Part shown: piece by piece, positions 10,126 to 22,106 of the stretch
How the letters are laid out: every line of letters begins with the position of its first letter
How positions within the stretch are numbered: the stretch's first letter is position 1
Assembly: GCF_027244095.1 (NCBI RefSeq)
Contig: NC_069659.1
Span: forward strand, 336,144,750-336,208,749
DNA length: 64,000 nt
Direction: 5' to 3'
Source of the DNA: Hemicordylus capensis
Lineage: Eukaryota; Chordata; Lepidosauria; Squamata; Cordylidae
Program-made: the position numbers and the translations under genes
The notes under the pieces: model-generated
Seen by the model: the letters and a program-made list of their open reading frames with translations, nothing else
Database searches by the model: none
Told to the model about the DNA's origin: nothing

Positions 10126-11010
10126 TTGCATCACATGGCTCTGTAACCTGCCACTGAAGCAGCACTTCCCCTCTGGCTTCCCCAGTGGATGGATGCTCAG
10201 TAGGATGCTGGCAGGGGAAGGAGTCAAAGGAAGAGAAGCTGCCTCATGAGTGCAAAGTATTCTGAGCCAACACAATGTTCCAGGTGCTTCCCAGAACTTT
10301 GGACACCAGGACAAATGCCCCCCACCCCCAAAGTTCTTTGATATCCGAAATAGTCTCTCTTCCTCCTAATGCAAAAAATAAAAAAGGTGTTTGATCCCCA
10401 CAATAGTTGCCTGTCCTCTATAAAAAGCCTCTAATTGGCAGCTCTAGCTGCAGGGTTCCAATCTTGTGCACACTTATTTGGGAGCATGATCCACTGAATT
10501 CAGTAGGATTTCCTTCTGAGTAATTATGACTAGGAGTGTTGTGTTAGTTGTTGTCATAAATCAGCTATGGTACTGCTAGTGCCAGAAGAGCTTAAAAGCC
10601 GTGTAAATAGGGCAGCATTTTAATACTGGCGTGTTGTTTGTATTTCTATGTCGCTCTGCTATACTTTTGAAACTTTTCTTTTGATGAAAAGAAAAATGAC
10701 AAATGCATGGTCTTGTTTGCACTTTAAGCAGTTGGGAGACCGCACAGTATTCTTTGAAGGGGATGGGATTTTATTTTATTACTCTTCTTCCATTCTTTCC
10801 CCTATGAATTATACTTTCCTGAATCCAAATATATATATTTCTCGACTTATGTTTTGGAATTAATTGTCCAGCTATGTAAAGCTATCAATTTGAACATTGT
10901 AATTTTTTTGGAGATAACTTATCAGATTGTTATGGTTCCTTCTCTTACTAAGTGTCTTTGGCCAAAACTACATGTTGACCTGGAAGCTGCATTTGCAGAA
11001 GAGAACTGCG

Positions 11011-11266
11011 CCCTATTCATAGGTTATGTTCAACACACATACAACGGGTATACAGTGTACACAGATACAGATTTGTACAAAGCTACTGTTATTCACATGT
11101 TATGTTGAACACAGGTACAGCTGTATGCTTCTGATCTGTACCATGCATTTGGGAGACCTGTACCCAGGTTCACTTTTAAAATGAACACAATTATAATCAT
11201 TCACACAAAACCATGTACAAGGGTACAAACGACTGCACATTTGTACAATATAATGTCCGAATAGGA
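11011..11266. mobile_element. Fold-back element, family A (fairly complete)
   Basis: Starts CCCTATTCATAGGTTATG and ends ACAATATAATGTCCGAATAGG, an imperfect inverted repeat. It carries the family core CATGCATTTGGGAGACCTGT and CAGGTTCACTTTTAAAATG. An extra internal end-like motif (TATTCACATGTTATGTTGAAC) suggests an old internal rearrangement. Confidence 0.65.
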
Positions 11267-11601
11267 GCTTTGTGAGCAGGAAAACGGATGTTTAATTGCT
11301 ATCCGTTATCTGCTGTTTTTCTTTGCAACCCCTTCCCCTAGACTGCTTTTTCACCATGATGTGGGTTTATTTCCGGTTCCAGAGTACAGTTGGAGGAAAA
11401 CTGCTGGGAAGTGGGGACTGAAGAGGGAAGATGGGTGTGGGAAGAATTCAGCAACTCCCCATTGCTAGTTTTGCCTTGCAAATGCCTGCAATCCATATTA
11501 GAATTTGAAAACCCATGTTTGTTTATTTTTAAAATGAAGTTCTGGCCTTCATTTTACATTCCAAGCTGAACTGTGCGTTTAACTGAGGGCAAAACTACAC
11601 A

Positions 11602-12065
11602 TTGGTCAAATTCACATGTAATGTAGATCCATGGGTCCAATGGACCCACAGTTCTGCACCTCCCCTCTCTCCCATCTGAATTTGGATATACTGGAGAGCA
11701 GTCTCTTTGCTGTCAGTGAAACTGCAGAGAGGCGGGGGAGCTGGCTGTGTGGGCCTCCTTCTTTACTGAAGGACAGCTGGTACAGCCAATCATGCCAGAG
11801 CTGAGGGACGAGCTTCCTCCTTCCACTCCGGTCCCAGGGGAAGCAGCCTGCAGTTCCAAATTTGGACGTATCGCAGGCTGCCTGGAACCTCAGGTTGTCA
11901 TCATGAAACTCACTACAACCTGAGGGTTCAGATTGGCATTCCAAATTGGAACCCTTGGTTTCATCACCATGCGTAACCCAGGTTGCCCACATTCGAACAT
12001 AACATCCGCAGAACCAAAGGCCCATTCAACTGCAGTTCTACGTTATGTGCAAATGCGGCCATTAT
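11602..12065. mobile_element. Fold-back element, family M
   Basis: The left end TGGTCAAATTCACATGTAAT pairs with the right end (inverse of TGGCCGCATTTGCACATAAC). The element is about 460 bp with a GC-richer middle and no coding signal. The ends resemble families A and E (internal TTCACA). I saw no clear target duplication. Confidence 0.45.
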
Positions 12066-13274
12066 GTTGGAGGTCTGTATTTGAGTTCCATATTGAGCCC
12101 TATATTTTGAGTGTTGTCATCATGTTTTTTCTTCAAAACTGAGCCACAGGGTGTGAGATGTAAAGTTTTTTGTATTGTCTTCAGACACCAGAAAATAAGA
12201 GTTTGAGGAAGCAGTTTTCATGTGCATTTAAACAAGCCAGGCTGCAGAGGCCAAGTTAGTCTTTTCTGAATTCCCTACAAAACCTGGCACAGAATATCAT
12301 TCACTACACAGTTACAACCACAACAAAAACATGAACTGAACTTTTTAACACGACACCAGGCACCTTAAGGTAGATTGGGGCCGTGATGCGGAGAGGGGCA
12401 CAATCTTTGCCACCCATGCCACAGCCCCATCCAAATCCTCTCCCCTCAGAGCTACAGAGAGGAAAATGTACAGGCTTCCCTTCCCTCGACAATGCAAGCC
12501 CAAACCAAATTTCATGGCCCTTGAAAAAAATTTTGGTGGGGGGATCCAGTGCAATGTGGAATTTGGCCCTGGATTTCTAGGAATTCCCCTCTCCTCTGCC
12601 ACCCTAACTATAATTTGAAGCAGACTACTTCCAGTTGTGCGATGTTCTATTCTACTAATTTTCCTTTTAACATTTGTAAAATGCTCTGAAGAGGATTCCA
12701 GTGTAGCATCTTTTGCCAAGTAGATCTTTCTTGCTTTCCTGCTTCTTTCGTCTTATGAAAACTGGGACAGCTGGCACAGTGGGAACAATCTGGTGGTGAC
12801 TGAGTGATGGTGGCTCATCTTAATATGAGTTCATGGTTGAGATGGGATTTGAACCAGGGACTTTGCAACTTCACACTTCTAGCTGCTATGCTGCACCAGT
12901 TCTCATATTGGGCCAGCTGAGGCTGCTCAGTTGGCCAGTGTGCACAGCGGTCATCTGAGGTATCATCAGGCAAAAACTTGCTGATCCCTTCCAATGGGGT
13001 CTTGCCTACTGGCCTTTCAAACGGCTGCCGCATGAGTGTACATTGGCCAGCTGGTACGAAGTTGGGGTCAGCGAAGTCTGATGGCGCAGTAGTGGTGAGC
13101 AGGGTGGCCCCCCCAGGCACCTGTTGGCCATGTTCACAGCATACCCTCACACAATGGAAGTTACGCCATGCCTCTGAAGCAGCGATTTGCACCATTGGGA
13201 GCTAGTTTGGGGCAGGAAAATGGTATGAGGTTTCAAAATGTACTCAGGACTTGAACTCCTTTTCCTTCCCACAG

Positions 13275-13439
13275 GGTATGTCCAGGCATGTCGGGCACTG
13301 ATGATCGCTGCTTCCGTTTTGGGGCTTCCCGCTGTTTTTCTACTAGTGACAGTTCTGCCTTGCATCCGGATGGGCCACGAACCTGGAGTTGCCAAGTACC
13401 GGCGTTCCCAGCTGGGAGGGATACTCCTGATCCTCTTGG
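13275..13439 (+). CDS. CLDN11: Claudin-11, coding exon 2
   Basis: The exon reads (G)YVQACRALMIAASVLGLP..., followed by LPCIRMG and a stretch ending ILLILL. It covers the second membrane segment (about residues 83-103), the short cytoplasmic loop with the basic KYRR motif, and the start of the third membrane segment. It is preceded by a pyrimidine-rich acceptor ending TTCCCACAG and followed by GTAAGA. The 165-base length keeps phase 1 on both sides, so it joins exons 1 and 3 without disturbing the frame. It lies 7.2 kb downstream of exon 1. Confidence 0.97.
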
Positions 13440-13814
13440 GTAAGATGCACATGATCTGACTTGCTCACTTACCTATAGCAGCAGGAGAGGGCTGTTATTT
13501 CATGGCCTGCCTGTGGGCTTTCCAGAAGCATCTGACTGGCCGCTTAAAGGAATGGGTTGCTGGACTTCATAAAATATTGGTCAAATCTAGCAGGGCTCTT
13601 CCTGTGTTCTTATGTAAGGCTATGTTGACTCCTAGGCTATGGGTCAAATTAGACATGGCAGTAGCAGCTATGTTTGTTCATGTGTGGTATATTTTTAATA
13701 TCAAAATGGGTTGTATGAGTGAGGAGAGCTGAACCCTCCCCCAGCAACTGCCTGTGTTATTTCTCTGAGCCAGGCTGCAAGAGGGAAAGAATTTGGATGA
13801 TGGAATATAGAGAG

Positions 13815-14205
13815 CAGAGGTGGCCCAAGGTACTGTGGAACTTGAAGCCAGGCACCAAATGCTACCTTGTCCCACAACCTTGTCCCACAACCCTACCTTG
13901 TCCCACAACCCAAATGCTACCTTGTCCCACAACCCTAATGGGGGGCTAGCCTCCCCTAATGCTGACACTTGCAAGTTTGAAAGAGGCATGGAGAAGAGGG
14001 AAGGTTCCAGCTGCCTCCTTTTTTCTTCTCATGCTTCTTGCAAGCTTTGCAAAGAGGGTAAGGAGAGGGTGAGGGTTCCTTGCAAAGCTCGCAAGGGTCA
14101 GATTGGTCCCAAAGAGTGGCTCTAATGGTAATGGTGGGGTCATGTTGCCCCCCAACAATCTGCCACCTGAGGCAACTACCTAACCCTGCCTCATGGAAGG
14201 GTTGC
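13815..14205. mobile_element. Non-autonomous DNA element, family I
   Basis: Shares an approximately 380-bp layout with 19318-20055, 40571-40950 and 42715-43065: GGTGGCCCAAGGTACTGTGG at one end; then CTTCTTGCAAGCTTTGCAAAG and CTTGCAAAGCTCGCAAGGGTC; then CTGCCACCTGAGGCAACTAC and a CTCATGGAAGGG end. The end in the 40571 copy reads CAGGGGCGGCCC, so a hAT-like origin is possible. Confidence 0.55.
13863..13942. repeat. Short minisatellite
   Basis: Four imperfect copies of CTTGTCCCACAACCCTA in tandem, inside family I element 13815-14205. Confidence 0.8.
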
Positions 14206-14320
14206 CTCTGATAAGGAGAAAAGGTGGGGGAGAATTCAGCTTTCCTCACCCATGTGCCCGGTTGATGTTACATTAGACACCACCCTCTGCTTTATACATG
14301 AAAAGGGCAGTGACATAGAC

Positions 14321-14456
14321 CAGGGATCCTCAACGTTGGGCCCCCAGATGTTCTTGGACTTCAACTCCCATAATCCCCAGGCCCAATGGCCTTTGCCTGG
14401 GGATTATGGGAGTTGAAGTCCAAGAACATCTGGGGGCCCAACGTTGAGGATCCCTG
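14321..14456. mobile_element. hAT MITE with exact 8-bp target duplication
   Basis: A 136-bp element that is almost a full palindrome: it begins CAGGGATCCTCAACGTTGGG and ends with its inverse. It is flanked by the exact direct repeat ACATAGAC at 14313-14320 and 14457-14464. The 8-bp duplication and CAG ends are typical of hAT. A same-length relative is at 48689-48824. Confidence 0.9.
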
Positions 14457-15822
14457 ACATAGACAACAGATGATAATTGCTCTTGGCATCCCTTTGTTTC
14501 GCCATTGTCGCTGCTCAGGCAGGTCTTGGAAACACTGCATAAACCTGCAGTACCTATTTATCAAAAGCAGTTCTGGTGGAATGAGTGTGCAGCCTACAGA
14601 CTATGATGTCTCTCACATGTTTGTAGAGAGTGAGTGATCCTGCTTCACTCTCTGTGCTGGACTTAAGTGTTCAGATCATTGGTTGCAGTCATCACTTCAC
14701 AGAGAGTTCAGAGTTGTAGAACTTATTGCATAAAACGGCGAAGATGGAGACATGTCCCCATCTGCCCTCGATGGCTCCACGCTGTGTGGTGTGTTACACT
14801 TACATCGGGTTGTGCTGCTCCCACATCAATGTCTTTTTTTTTCTTCCCAGTGGGGTGGAAGACACAGCCAGTATCACCCTGATAACAATGAGTGTTACAG
14901 TCTTAAGCAGCACCTGCATATTCTTGAGGCCTCCTCATCTCATAACAACAGGCCTTGGTGTCTTGTTTTCACCCGTTTGTTTAGCTGAGGGGGAGGTGGG
15001 GGATGGCCGAATGGAGAGTAGCCTCTTTGTGCCTCCCTGCCCTGAGGTTAACTCCCGCCCTTTGGCAGCCAGCGCTGATATCATGCCTTATAGCAGTGGA
15101 CATGAAGCATAGTTGCCACAGTGCCAGAGGCTAGCAGAGACGTGTCCAGCTGCAGACTTTAAGTTGTCTGCAATTCTGAAACTTTAGGCAAAGAAGCCAC
15201 AACTCTCAACACCAGCCAGAGCTAAATTATGCACTTGTTAATACTGTGATTATGTATTGCAGGCATCATGGAAAGTGCAATACGGCGTTGCATATCTTCA
15301 TAGATAGGGGGAATGCCAAAAACATCCAACTAGTGTTTATGATTGAGCTGGTCTATAGTTACTGTGACAATAAACTATCCAATTATAATAATTAGGGGGT
15401 TTACATAAGTGAGGCTCAAACAATTAGAGCAGAGGATCCCATCCATAAGTCCCCGGATGCCACAGCACTAGGGAAGAGTTTTTTTAAACCCTTTCCTCTG
15501 TGCCATTTCCTGAATTAAAATCAAACAACACCCCGCCCCCCATCTTGTTACTATTTGCCTTGCAGAAGAAAACATAGAGATACTATGAGGACACACCTCC
15601 CACAGAACTAACAGCAATTAGTGGGGTACAACTTGGATTAGGAAAATGACACAGGGGAAAGGGTTCACAATTATTCCCAAGCTCGATCTGATCCAGTCTG
15701 TGACCCTTGCATCTGCATTTACCATTTAAAGCCTGAAAGAATTCCAATCCTAGATCGCCTACTTTTGTGTCAAGTTGCATCCTGAGTAAGCCAAATCTGG
15801 GTCCCCTGAGTAAGCCTCAAGA

Positions 15823-15968
15823 CAAGGGTTCTCAGACGTAGAGTCCCTGGATGTTGTTGGACTACAACTTCCGTTATTGTCAGCCACAGCGGCTGAAGGT
15901 CATTGTAGCTAGGGATGATGGGAGTTGTAGTCTAACAACATCTGGGGATTCAAGGTCAGGAACCCCTG
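15823..15968. mobile_element. hAT-type MITE, older relative
   Basis: Fold-back element with arms GGTTCTCAGACGTAGAGTCC and the inverse of GGGGTTCCTGACCTTGAATC, plus the shared GGAGTTGTAGTC/GACTACAACTTCC block. No target duplication is visible. Short end fragments of the same group are at about 1870-1925, 27720-27805 and 49830-49862. Confidence 0.6.
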
Positions 15969-16727
15969 AACTAGAGAATTGCAAAAGACTGGTGACACTG
16001 TTGACCCCATGATGTAACAAGTGATTGACGGAAGTCCTTAGTGCCACTGTTTGTGTTACTCATCGGTAGCCAGCTGTGCTGCATTTGCAGCTTGAGCAAC
16101 AGAGAGGAGTTCAGGGCCAGACCACATGAAGCGGACCACTTCCGGTGGCAGAGTTCTCAGGGCAGCAGTAGCCACCTACTGCACCTCCCAACCTTCTGCA
16201 AAGGAGGGAAGACTAAGTGGCCCCCTTGTAGTTTCCTTCTTCCCCTCCTAACGGAAAGGAGAAGGAAGAGGGAGGGTATGGTTTTAATGGGGAGTGGGGG
16301 AAGGAAGAGGAGAGAAGAGACACCATTTGGTTCATCCCCCATTTCAGGCAGCAAAATGTCACAGGCTGCCACTGCATGCGCTTATCACTGTATATGTTAC
16401 AAAAATATGAAAGGGAAATAGGCCTTGTGTTTGAACGATGTTGTTCAAACTCCTAACCATTGTTAGGAAATTAGGGGATTTCCGTGGGATCACAGAATGC
16501 TCTTGCACCAGGTACACCTCCTCCCAGCATGTATGAATTCCCATTTTTGTTTTCAGAGCTAACCACCGTCCAGCACAGTGTTTTCATGGGCCATCAGGGC
16601 CAGTGTCAGGACAATGCACCCCTGGGGGCAGCTTTCAAGGCTCCTGTGTGCTGGGAAGCCCACTGCTGCTGATGCCGGCCTTGGTCCCCTGGGCAAACCT
16701 ATGATTGCCAGCTGGGTGAGTCCCCCC

Positions 16728-17027
16728 ATAGGAACATAGTAAGCTGCCTTACACAGACTCAGACCATTGCTCCCTCAAGCTCAGTATTGGCTGCACAGAC
16801 TGGCAGCAACTTCTCCAAGGTTACAGGCAGGAGTCTCTCCCAGCCTTATTTTGGAGATGCTGCCAGGGAGGGAATCTGGGATCTTCTGCATGCAAGCATG
16901 CAAGCATGCAGGTGCATTCCCTAGAGTGGCCCCATCCCCTAAGGGGAATACCGTACAGTGCTGACATCTAGTCTCCCATTCAAATGCAAACCAGGGCAGA
17001 CCCTGCTTAGCAAAGGGGACATATTCT
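16728..17027 (-). mobile_element. Composite SINE (5S-like / tRNA-Ala-like / CR1-like tail)
   Basis: On the minus strand: GCTAAGCAGGGTCTGCCCTG (5S-like), a tRNA-like middle with a duplicated TGCATGCAAGCATGCAAG, then CTTGGAGAAG-like and AGTCTGTG-like tail blocks ending AGGCAGCTTACTATGTTCC. Degenerate, about 300 bp. See the finding on this family. Confidence 0.75.
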
Positions 17028-17290
17028 GCTTCATCTTATTGTGATGGTTCTTTCTCAGTGAACTAGCCCCTCTGGGATTCATTGGATTGTATATATTGGT
17101 CCACAAGCCTGCTGGAACAAAAAGGTCTTTAAACAGCTCTTATAATAGGGGACTTTAATACAGGTCTTGCTTCTGATTTGTTGTAGGAATGCTATGCTTT
17201 TATTGTGATTCTGTAGTGGCGTTGTAAGCAAGCCACTTCAGGTGCTGTGTGAATGGCAGAGAATGCAACATGTGAATATTTGAATACATA

Positions 17291-17595
17291 CATAGGAACA
17301 TAGGAAGCTGCCATATACTGAGTCAGGCCATCGGTCTATCTAGCTCAGTATTGTCTTCATAGACAGGCAGCGGCTTCTCCAAGGTTGCAGGCAGGAATCT
17401 CTTTCAGCCCTATCTTGGAGAAGCCAGGGAGGGAACTTGAAACCTTTTGTTCTTCCCAGAACAGCTCCATCCCCTGAGGGGAATATCTTACAGTGCTCAC
17501 ACTTCTAGTCTCCCATTCATTTGTAACCAGGGTGGACCCTGCTTAGCTAAGGGGACAAGTCATGCTTGCTACCACAGGACCAGCTCTCCTCCCAT
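17291..17595 (-). mobile_element. Composite SINE (5S-like / tRNA-Ala-like / CR1-like tail)
   Basis: Nearly full length on the minus strand, from GGAGAGCTGGTCCTGTGGTA through TTAGCTAAGCAGGGTCCACC and CTGAGTCAG to the tail CAGCTTCCTATGTTCCTATG. It follows another copy (16728-17027) at a spacing of about 270 bp in the same orientation. Confidence 0.8.
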
Positions 17596-17989
17596 CTTCT
17601 AGAGCTCAATTTATGTGGGGAAAGATAGGGGAGGGCAGGGGTGCAGATCCTCTCCTAAGCATCTGAGGAATTTCCCCCAAATTCTACTGAATTTACTTCT
17701 GCCAGACCCCGCCCCCCCCCCCCTTTCAGTGAGGAATCGCTCCTCAAGCTTTCCCTATGATTCCCTGAAGGAGGATGAAATTCACCCTGTTACTTTCTCA
17801 TCTCAATTTTAGCCAAAGCTTGCCCTGCTGTGCCTTCTTGTACCTAAGGTAGATTTGGTCTCTTCTGGGGTCCTATAATTCAAGCACTGAAATCTCTTCT
17901 GTATGCTAAGAAGGTTGGGTGGTGTTCTCTTGCTCTGGGCCACCGCGAGAGATAACATGGAATATGTTGTTGTTTTGTTTTTTGTTATG

Positions 17990-18240
17990 TTTTGTTTTAT
18001 TAATTCCATTTCTATACTGCCCTTCCAAAAATGGCTCAGGGCGGTTTACACAGAGAAATAATAAATAAATAAGATGGATCCCTGCCCCCAAAGGGCTTAC
18101 AATCTAAAAGAAACATGATAGACACCAGCAACAGTCACTGGAGGTTTGCTGGGAGTGAATAGGGCCAGTTATTCTTCCCCTGCTAAATAAAAGAGAATCA
18201 CCATGTTAAAAGGTGCCTCTTTGCCAAGTTAGCAGGGGTT
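17990..18240 (-). repeat. Retroposon J
   Basis: Reverse complement of the family consensus: GGCAAAGAGGCACCTTTTAA..., TAACTGGCCCTATTCACTCC, GTAAGCCCTTTGGGGGCAGG, ending AGGGCAGTATAGAAATGGAA. The tail side on the plus strand is A/T-rich. Confidence 0.65.
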
Positions 18241-19317
18241 GACACAATAGCTATTGAAATCTTGCCAGGAAAACAGCTAGCTCAGATCTTCCAGTTGATT
18301 AAATGACAGCTGAAAATAGATTTTTAACAGATGCCCACCCTTCCATCCTGCCTGACGTATTTTAATGACCCCCTTTAATCTTGGTCATTCATCAAACCTC
18401 CTCATTACATCCAACAACAAATGTCACTTTTAATACACTGACTGTGGAAACAGCTAGTAGTATTTTCAGAGAGTTAAAAGGAAATTGCTATTTGTGGTGT
18501 GTATACTTATCTTACGTTGACCTCTGGTGAACAGGGTTTCAACAACCTGCAAAATATTTTGACCAGAGATGCAGTATTCATATGTTACATACACAGATCT
18601 GTGCACATGCACATTTTTTAGTGCGTTCCTTGTATAAGTCAGTACAGGCATAGGACCCCCTGAAAATGCACGGTTTGTGTCTATTATTTATTTGTTTGTT
18701 TATATACTGCCTGTGTATATACTGCCTGACTCCAAAGGCTCTAGTGTCTACTGTTGTACACACTTTGAGTGTGATAGGAGAATAATTGAATGAGTGTACA
18801 GATAAACAGTTGTTTATATGCCATTGAATGTAATCTGTAAACAGGCTATATACTGACTGAATTTAACAAAAGAAATGTGTGTACACCTTCTCTCATCACT
18901 TTCAGCAACTCTTAAAAACTGTCTCCTGCCTAAAAGGCAGTCTAGAAAACCCCCTAACAACTGAAATTCCTCTGCATTCAGCCAATTGTCACCTTAAACA
19001 GATTCATTTTGTGGAAACCAAATTGGTCTGGACATAAAAATCAAGCTTTTAATATCTTTATTTTTAAATCTTATACCTCCTTCAGGAACATAGAAATAAG
19101 AGCATGTTCCTAGTTAGCAAAAAGGTGCTCAGATTTGGCCCTGCATTAGCTTATGCATTTTGTAATTTGATACATTATAGGCAGTCCAGCATCTCCAGCA
19201 AAAACCTTCTTGTTGAGCAAAATGAGCATTTTCACACAAGGCTTGGGGCCAAAGTGCACATGCACCAAAGTATGTGATACAGAGGCATATTTCCAACTAG
19301 AAGTGCTTCTCTCTTGG

Positions 19318-20055
19318 GGTGGACCAAGGTATTGTGGCACCTGAGGCAATGTGCAAAATGCTGTCTTGCCCTCGCCCCTGGTGAGGGGCAGGTCCCTTTC
19401 AAAACCAACCCTGGCAGGCGTTGAAAGTGCAGGGGGAGCTGGGAGGGAAGGTTGCTAGCAGCTGCCGCCTCATGCTTCTTACAAGCTTTGCAAAGCGTGT
19501 GAGGAGAGGCATTCCTTGCAAAGTTTGCAAGGGTCAGAATGGTCTCAAGGAGCTGTTCGGATGGCAGCAGTGAGGGACATTTTGCTGTCCTGCTGGCAGA
19601 GGCGTAACTATAGGGGGGGCAGGGGGGGCACGTGCCCCGGGCGCCATCTTTTCTGGTCACGTGGGGGGCGCCGCCATGACAAAAAAAAATTTAAATTAGT
19701 TTTTTGTTAATACAAATGTTTCCTGCTCAGTGATGCAGCGCTGCAGCAGTCAAGGGAGCGCGTCGGTGCCCCCTCCCCCACGAGCGGTCCCTTCCTTGCC
19801 GCCCGCGCCTCCCCCATTGCTTTGCTGGCGCCTGGCGGCCAGTCAGTGGCCTGGCTTGGCGGCGCCAGCGGGCACTTGTGAGGAAAAACCTAAGTATAAT
19901 GTAGTATGTTGGGGGGCGGGCGGGGGGGGGCACGGGGAGGCACCATTTCAGTGCTTGCCCCGGGCGCTGTTTTCCCTAGTTACGCCTCTGCCTGCTGGTG
20001 CCTCAATAATCTGCCACCAGAGGCAATCACTTCACTGAGCCTCATGAAAGAGCTG
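19318..20055. mobile_element. Family I element, split by a hAT insertion
   Basis: The same layout as 13815-14205, from GGACCAAGGTATTGTGGCAC through CTTACAAGCTTTGCAAAG and CTTGCAAAGTTTGCAAGGGTC to CTGCCACCAGAGGCAATCAC and CTCATGAAAGAG. It is interrupted at 19597 by a hAT-type element that duplicated CCTGCTGG. Family I is therefore older than that insertion. Confidence 0.6.
19597..19990. mobile_element. Non-autonomous hAT element with exact 8-bp target duplication
   Basis: The ends CAGAGGCGTAACTATAG and CTAGTTACGCCTCTG form a good inverted repeat. The exact direct repeat CCTGCTGG lies at 19589-19596 and 19991-19998. The 394-bp interior is GC-rich with G-runs, and both ends read GTGCCCCGGGCGCC-like. 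It has the same family ends as 46849-47935. Confidence 0.9.
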
Positions 20056-20059
20056 CTTC

Positions 20060-20061
20060 TG

Positions 20062-20096
<35 letters not shown>
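20060..20096. repeat. (CT)n microsatellite
   Basis: A run of CT dinucleotides with one GT, just after a family I element. Confidence 0.95.
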
Positions 20097-20854
20097 ATAT
20101 ATATAATAATTTTTAAAACCCAGTCATGAGGGAGAACATAGCACGGTGTGTGTGAAAGAGATTCCCACTTGCCCATTTCTCCACTTAAGGTCTCAGTGAT
20201 TCTGCTTCAGAGGAGTGACTTCTGGTGGGAAAACAGGGTGCGGGGAAGTGTGAATCCCTCTGCCCACTTTGGTCGTGACCAAGTTCATGCCCCCATGCAG
20301 CTGTTTTCCCTCCTAGCTTTTCTGGCACTATTTGTATATTTTTCCTAATGCAACATGAATGTTGAATCCACTTTCTCCCCAGTTTATATTTCATGGATTT
20401 ATTTCCAGACTTTCTTCCATGACAGAAATCAAGGCAGCATACTCTGAGGGCCAGACCACACATGACATTAAGCCCTTCACGAACAGACTGGCTTCAGCTA
20501 GGAAATGGTCCAGAAGTCACCCTTGTATATCAAAATACAACCATGGAGCTCCTGTGGTGGCTCATGGTACACACGGGGGGTGGGGGACTAATACTTTCTC
20601 TTTGCGCCATTTTTGGGCTAAAAATTGCCTCTCAGAATGGTTAAATAGTTTCCACTGCTTTAGGGACAAATAGTTGCTTAAAGGTGGTGGGGAGATTTTT
20701 TTAATGCAAAAACACAATGCAGAAAGATGTCAACTACCCTTTTGCCACATATCCAAGCTGGATCAGACTCCCATGAGTGCATTTTGACATAAAAGGACCA
20801 CTTCCAGTCAGTTTTCTCATCTAAGCCAAACTGTTCATGATGGACTTGATATCA

Positions 20855-21125
20855 CATATATTTTATTATTATTTATTATTTTTTTACATTTATATCCCGC
20901 TCTTCCGTCAAGGAGCCCAGAGCAGTGTACTACATACTTAAGTTTCTCCTCACAACAACCCTGTGAAGTAGGTTAGGCTGAGAGAGAAGTGACTGGCCCA
21001 GAGTTACCCAGCTAGTATCATGGCTGAATGGGGATTTGAACTCAGGTCTCCCCTGGCCCTGAGTGTCCAGGCAGTCTCCCACCCAGGCACTTACAAGACC
21101 CAGACCTGCTCAACTTGACAAGATG
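20855..21125 (-). mobile_element. tRNA-derived SINE (type D) with a 5S-like 5' segment
   Basis: On the minus strand the 5' part (21125-21058) reads like 5S rRNA (GAGCAGGTCTGGGTCTTGTA, GCCTGGGTGGGAGACTGCC). It is followed by a tRNA-like box B (GAGTTCAAATCCCC), the body CACTTCTCTCTCAGCCTAAC and the end CTTGACGGAAGAGCGGGATA with an AATAATAAATAA tail. A head-to-head partner follows at 21130. Confidence 0.7.
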
Positions 21126-21129
21126 CTTG

Positions 21130-21372
21130 ACAAGAGAGTCAGTGTGGTGTAGTGATTAGACTCAGTGTTGGACTAGGACCGGGAAGACCTGAGTTCAAAT
21201 CCGCCCTCAGCCAAGAAAGTCACTGGGTGACTCTGGGCCAGTCACTTCTCTCTCAGCCCAACCTACCTCACAGGGTTGTTGTGAGGATAAACATAACCAT
21301 GTACACCGCTCTGGGCTCCTTGGAGGAAGAGCGGGATAAAAATGTAATAATAAATAAATAGAAATAAAATAA
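21130..21372 (+). mobile_element. tRNA-derived SINE (type D)
   Basis: Starts GTCAGTGTGGTGTAGTGATT (box A region) and has box B GAGTTCAAATCC, the common body and the tail GGAAGAGCGGGATAAAAATG followed by AATAATAAATAAATAG. It sits a few bases from the inverted copy at 20855-21125. Confidence 0.85.
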
Positions 21373-22106
21373 ATGCTGCCTCATATGCCTTCAGGCCATG
21401 CCCGGTGTCCCTATTGTGTTCCTGCCACAGGCCACATTGATTTAAGCCTCAGGCATAGGAAACTCCCAGGAATAAGTTATCAACAGTGACTGTGTCCACA
21501 GCATGCAGGCTACTCTGAGCAGAAGCAGGGTTAGAGCCGCATACGGGGGGGGGGGGGGAGATGCGGGTGTGAGCAAAGGAGAGGCCAGACTGAATGTCTC
21601 CGTGTGAGATGCAACATGGCCTCACTTTAAACACAGGATCCAACCAGGGCTTTTTTAAGACTCTGAGAGGCGGCGGGGGGGGGGGGGGGCAGAATGTTAA
21701 TTTGAGGCCCCCACTTTCTTCTTGCTGCATCTTGTGTTAATGTAAACCCCCCCCCCAGTTTAAATATATTTTTAAAAACTTTCTGTGTTGCCATCTGAAT
21801 TAACAGTCTGTTAAGATCTTATTATTGAAAGACAAGGATCTGAATGTTTTCAGAACACTGACGGAAAACTTGAAGCTTCAGCACGAGCCTGTCCAAAGTC
21901 AATGCATTATTTGGCATCCTCAACATTTGTGCAAATACGAGAAAATAAACAGACCCATTGTCGGAAGTGACTGTTCTATTCTGTATCAACAAGAATCAGT
22001 TTACTGCTGCACAGCATCTAAGGAATAAAACTTTATCCATTAGCAAGCCGGCTACGGGAGCCCAATAGGTCCAAAAAAGACTAGCTAGAACCAGCATAGA
22101 TAGTAG

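Larger units (their letters stand above)
6088..13274 (+). other. CLDN11: CLDN11 intron 1
   Basis: Runs from the GTATAC donor to the TTCCCACAG acceptor. The stretch 6100-7900 is mostly unique, and I see no gene in it. Repeats begin at about 7922 and occupy much of 8215-12070. From 12070 to 13270 I see only a short tRNA-like SINE piece near 12835-12905 and otherwise nothing recognisable. Confidence 0.85.
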
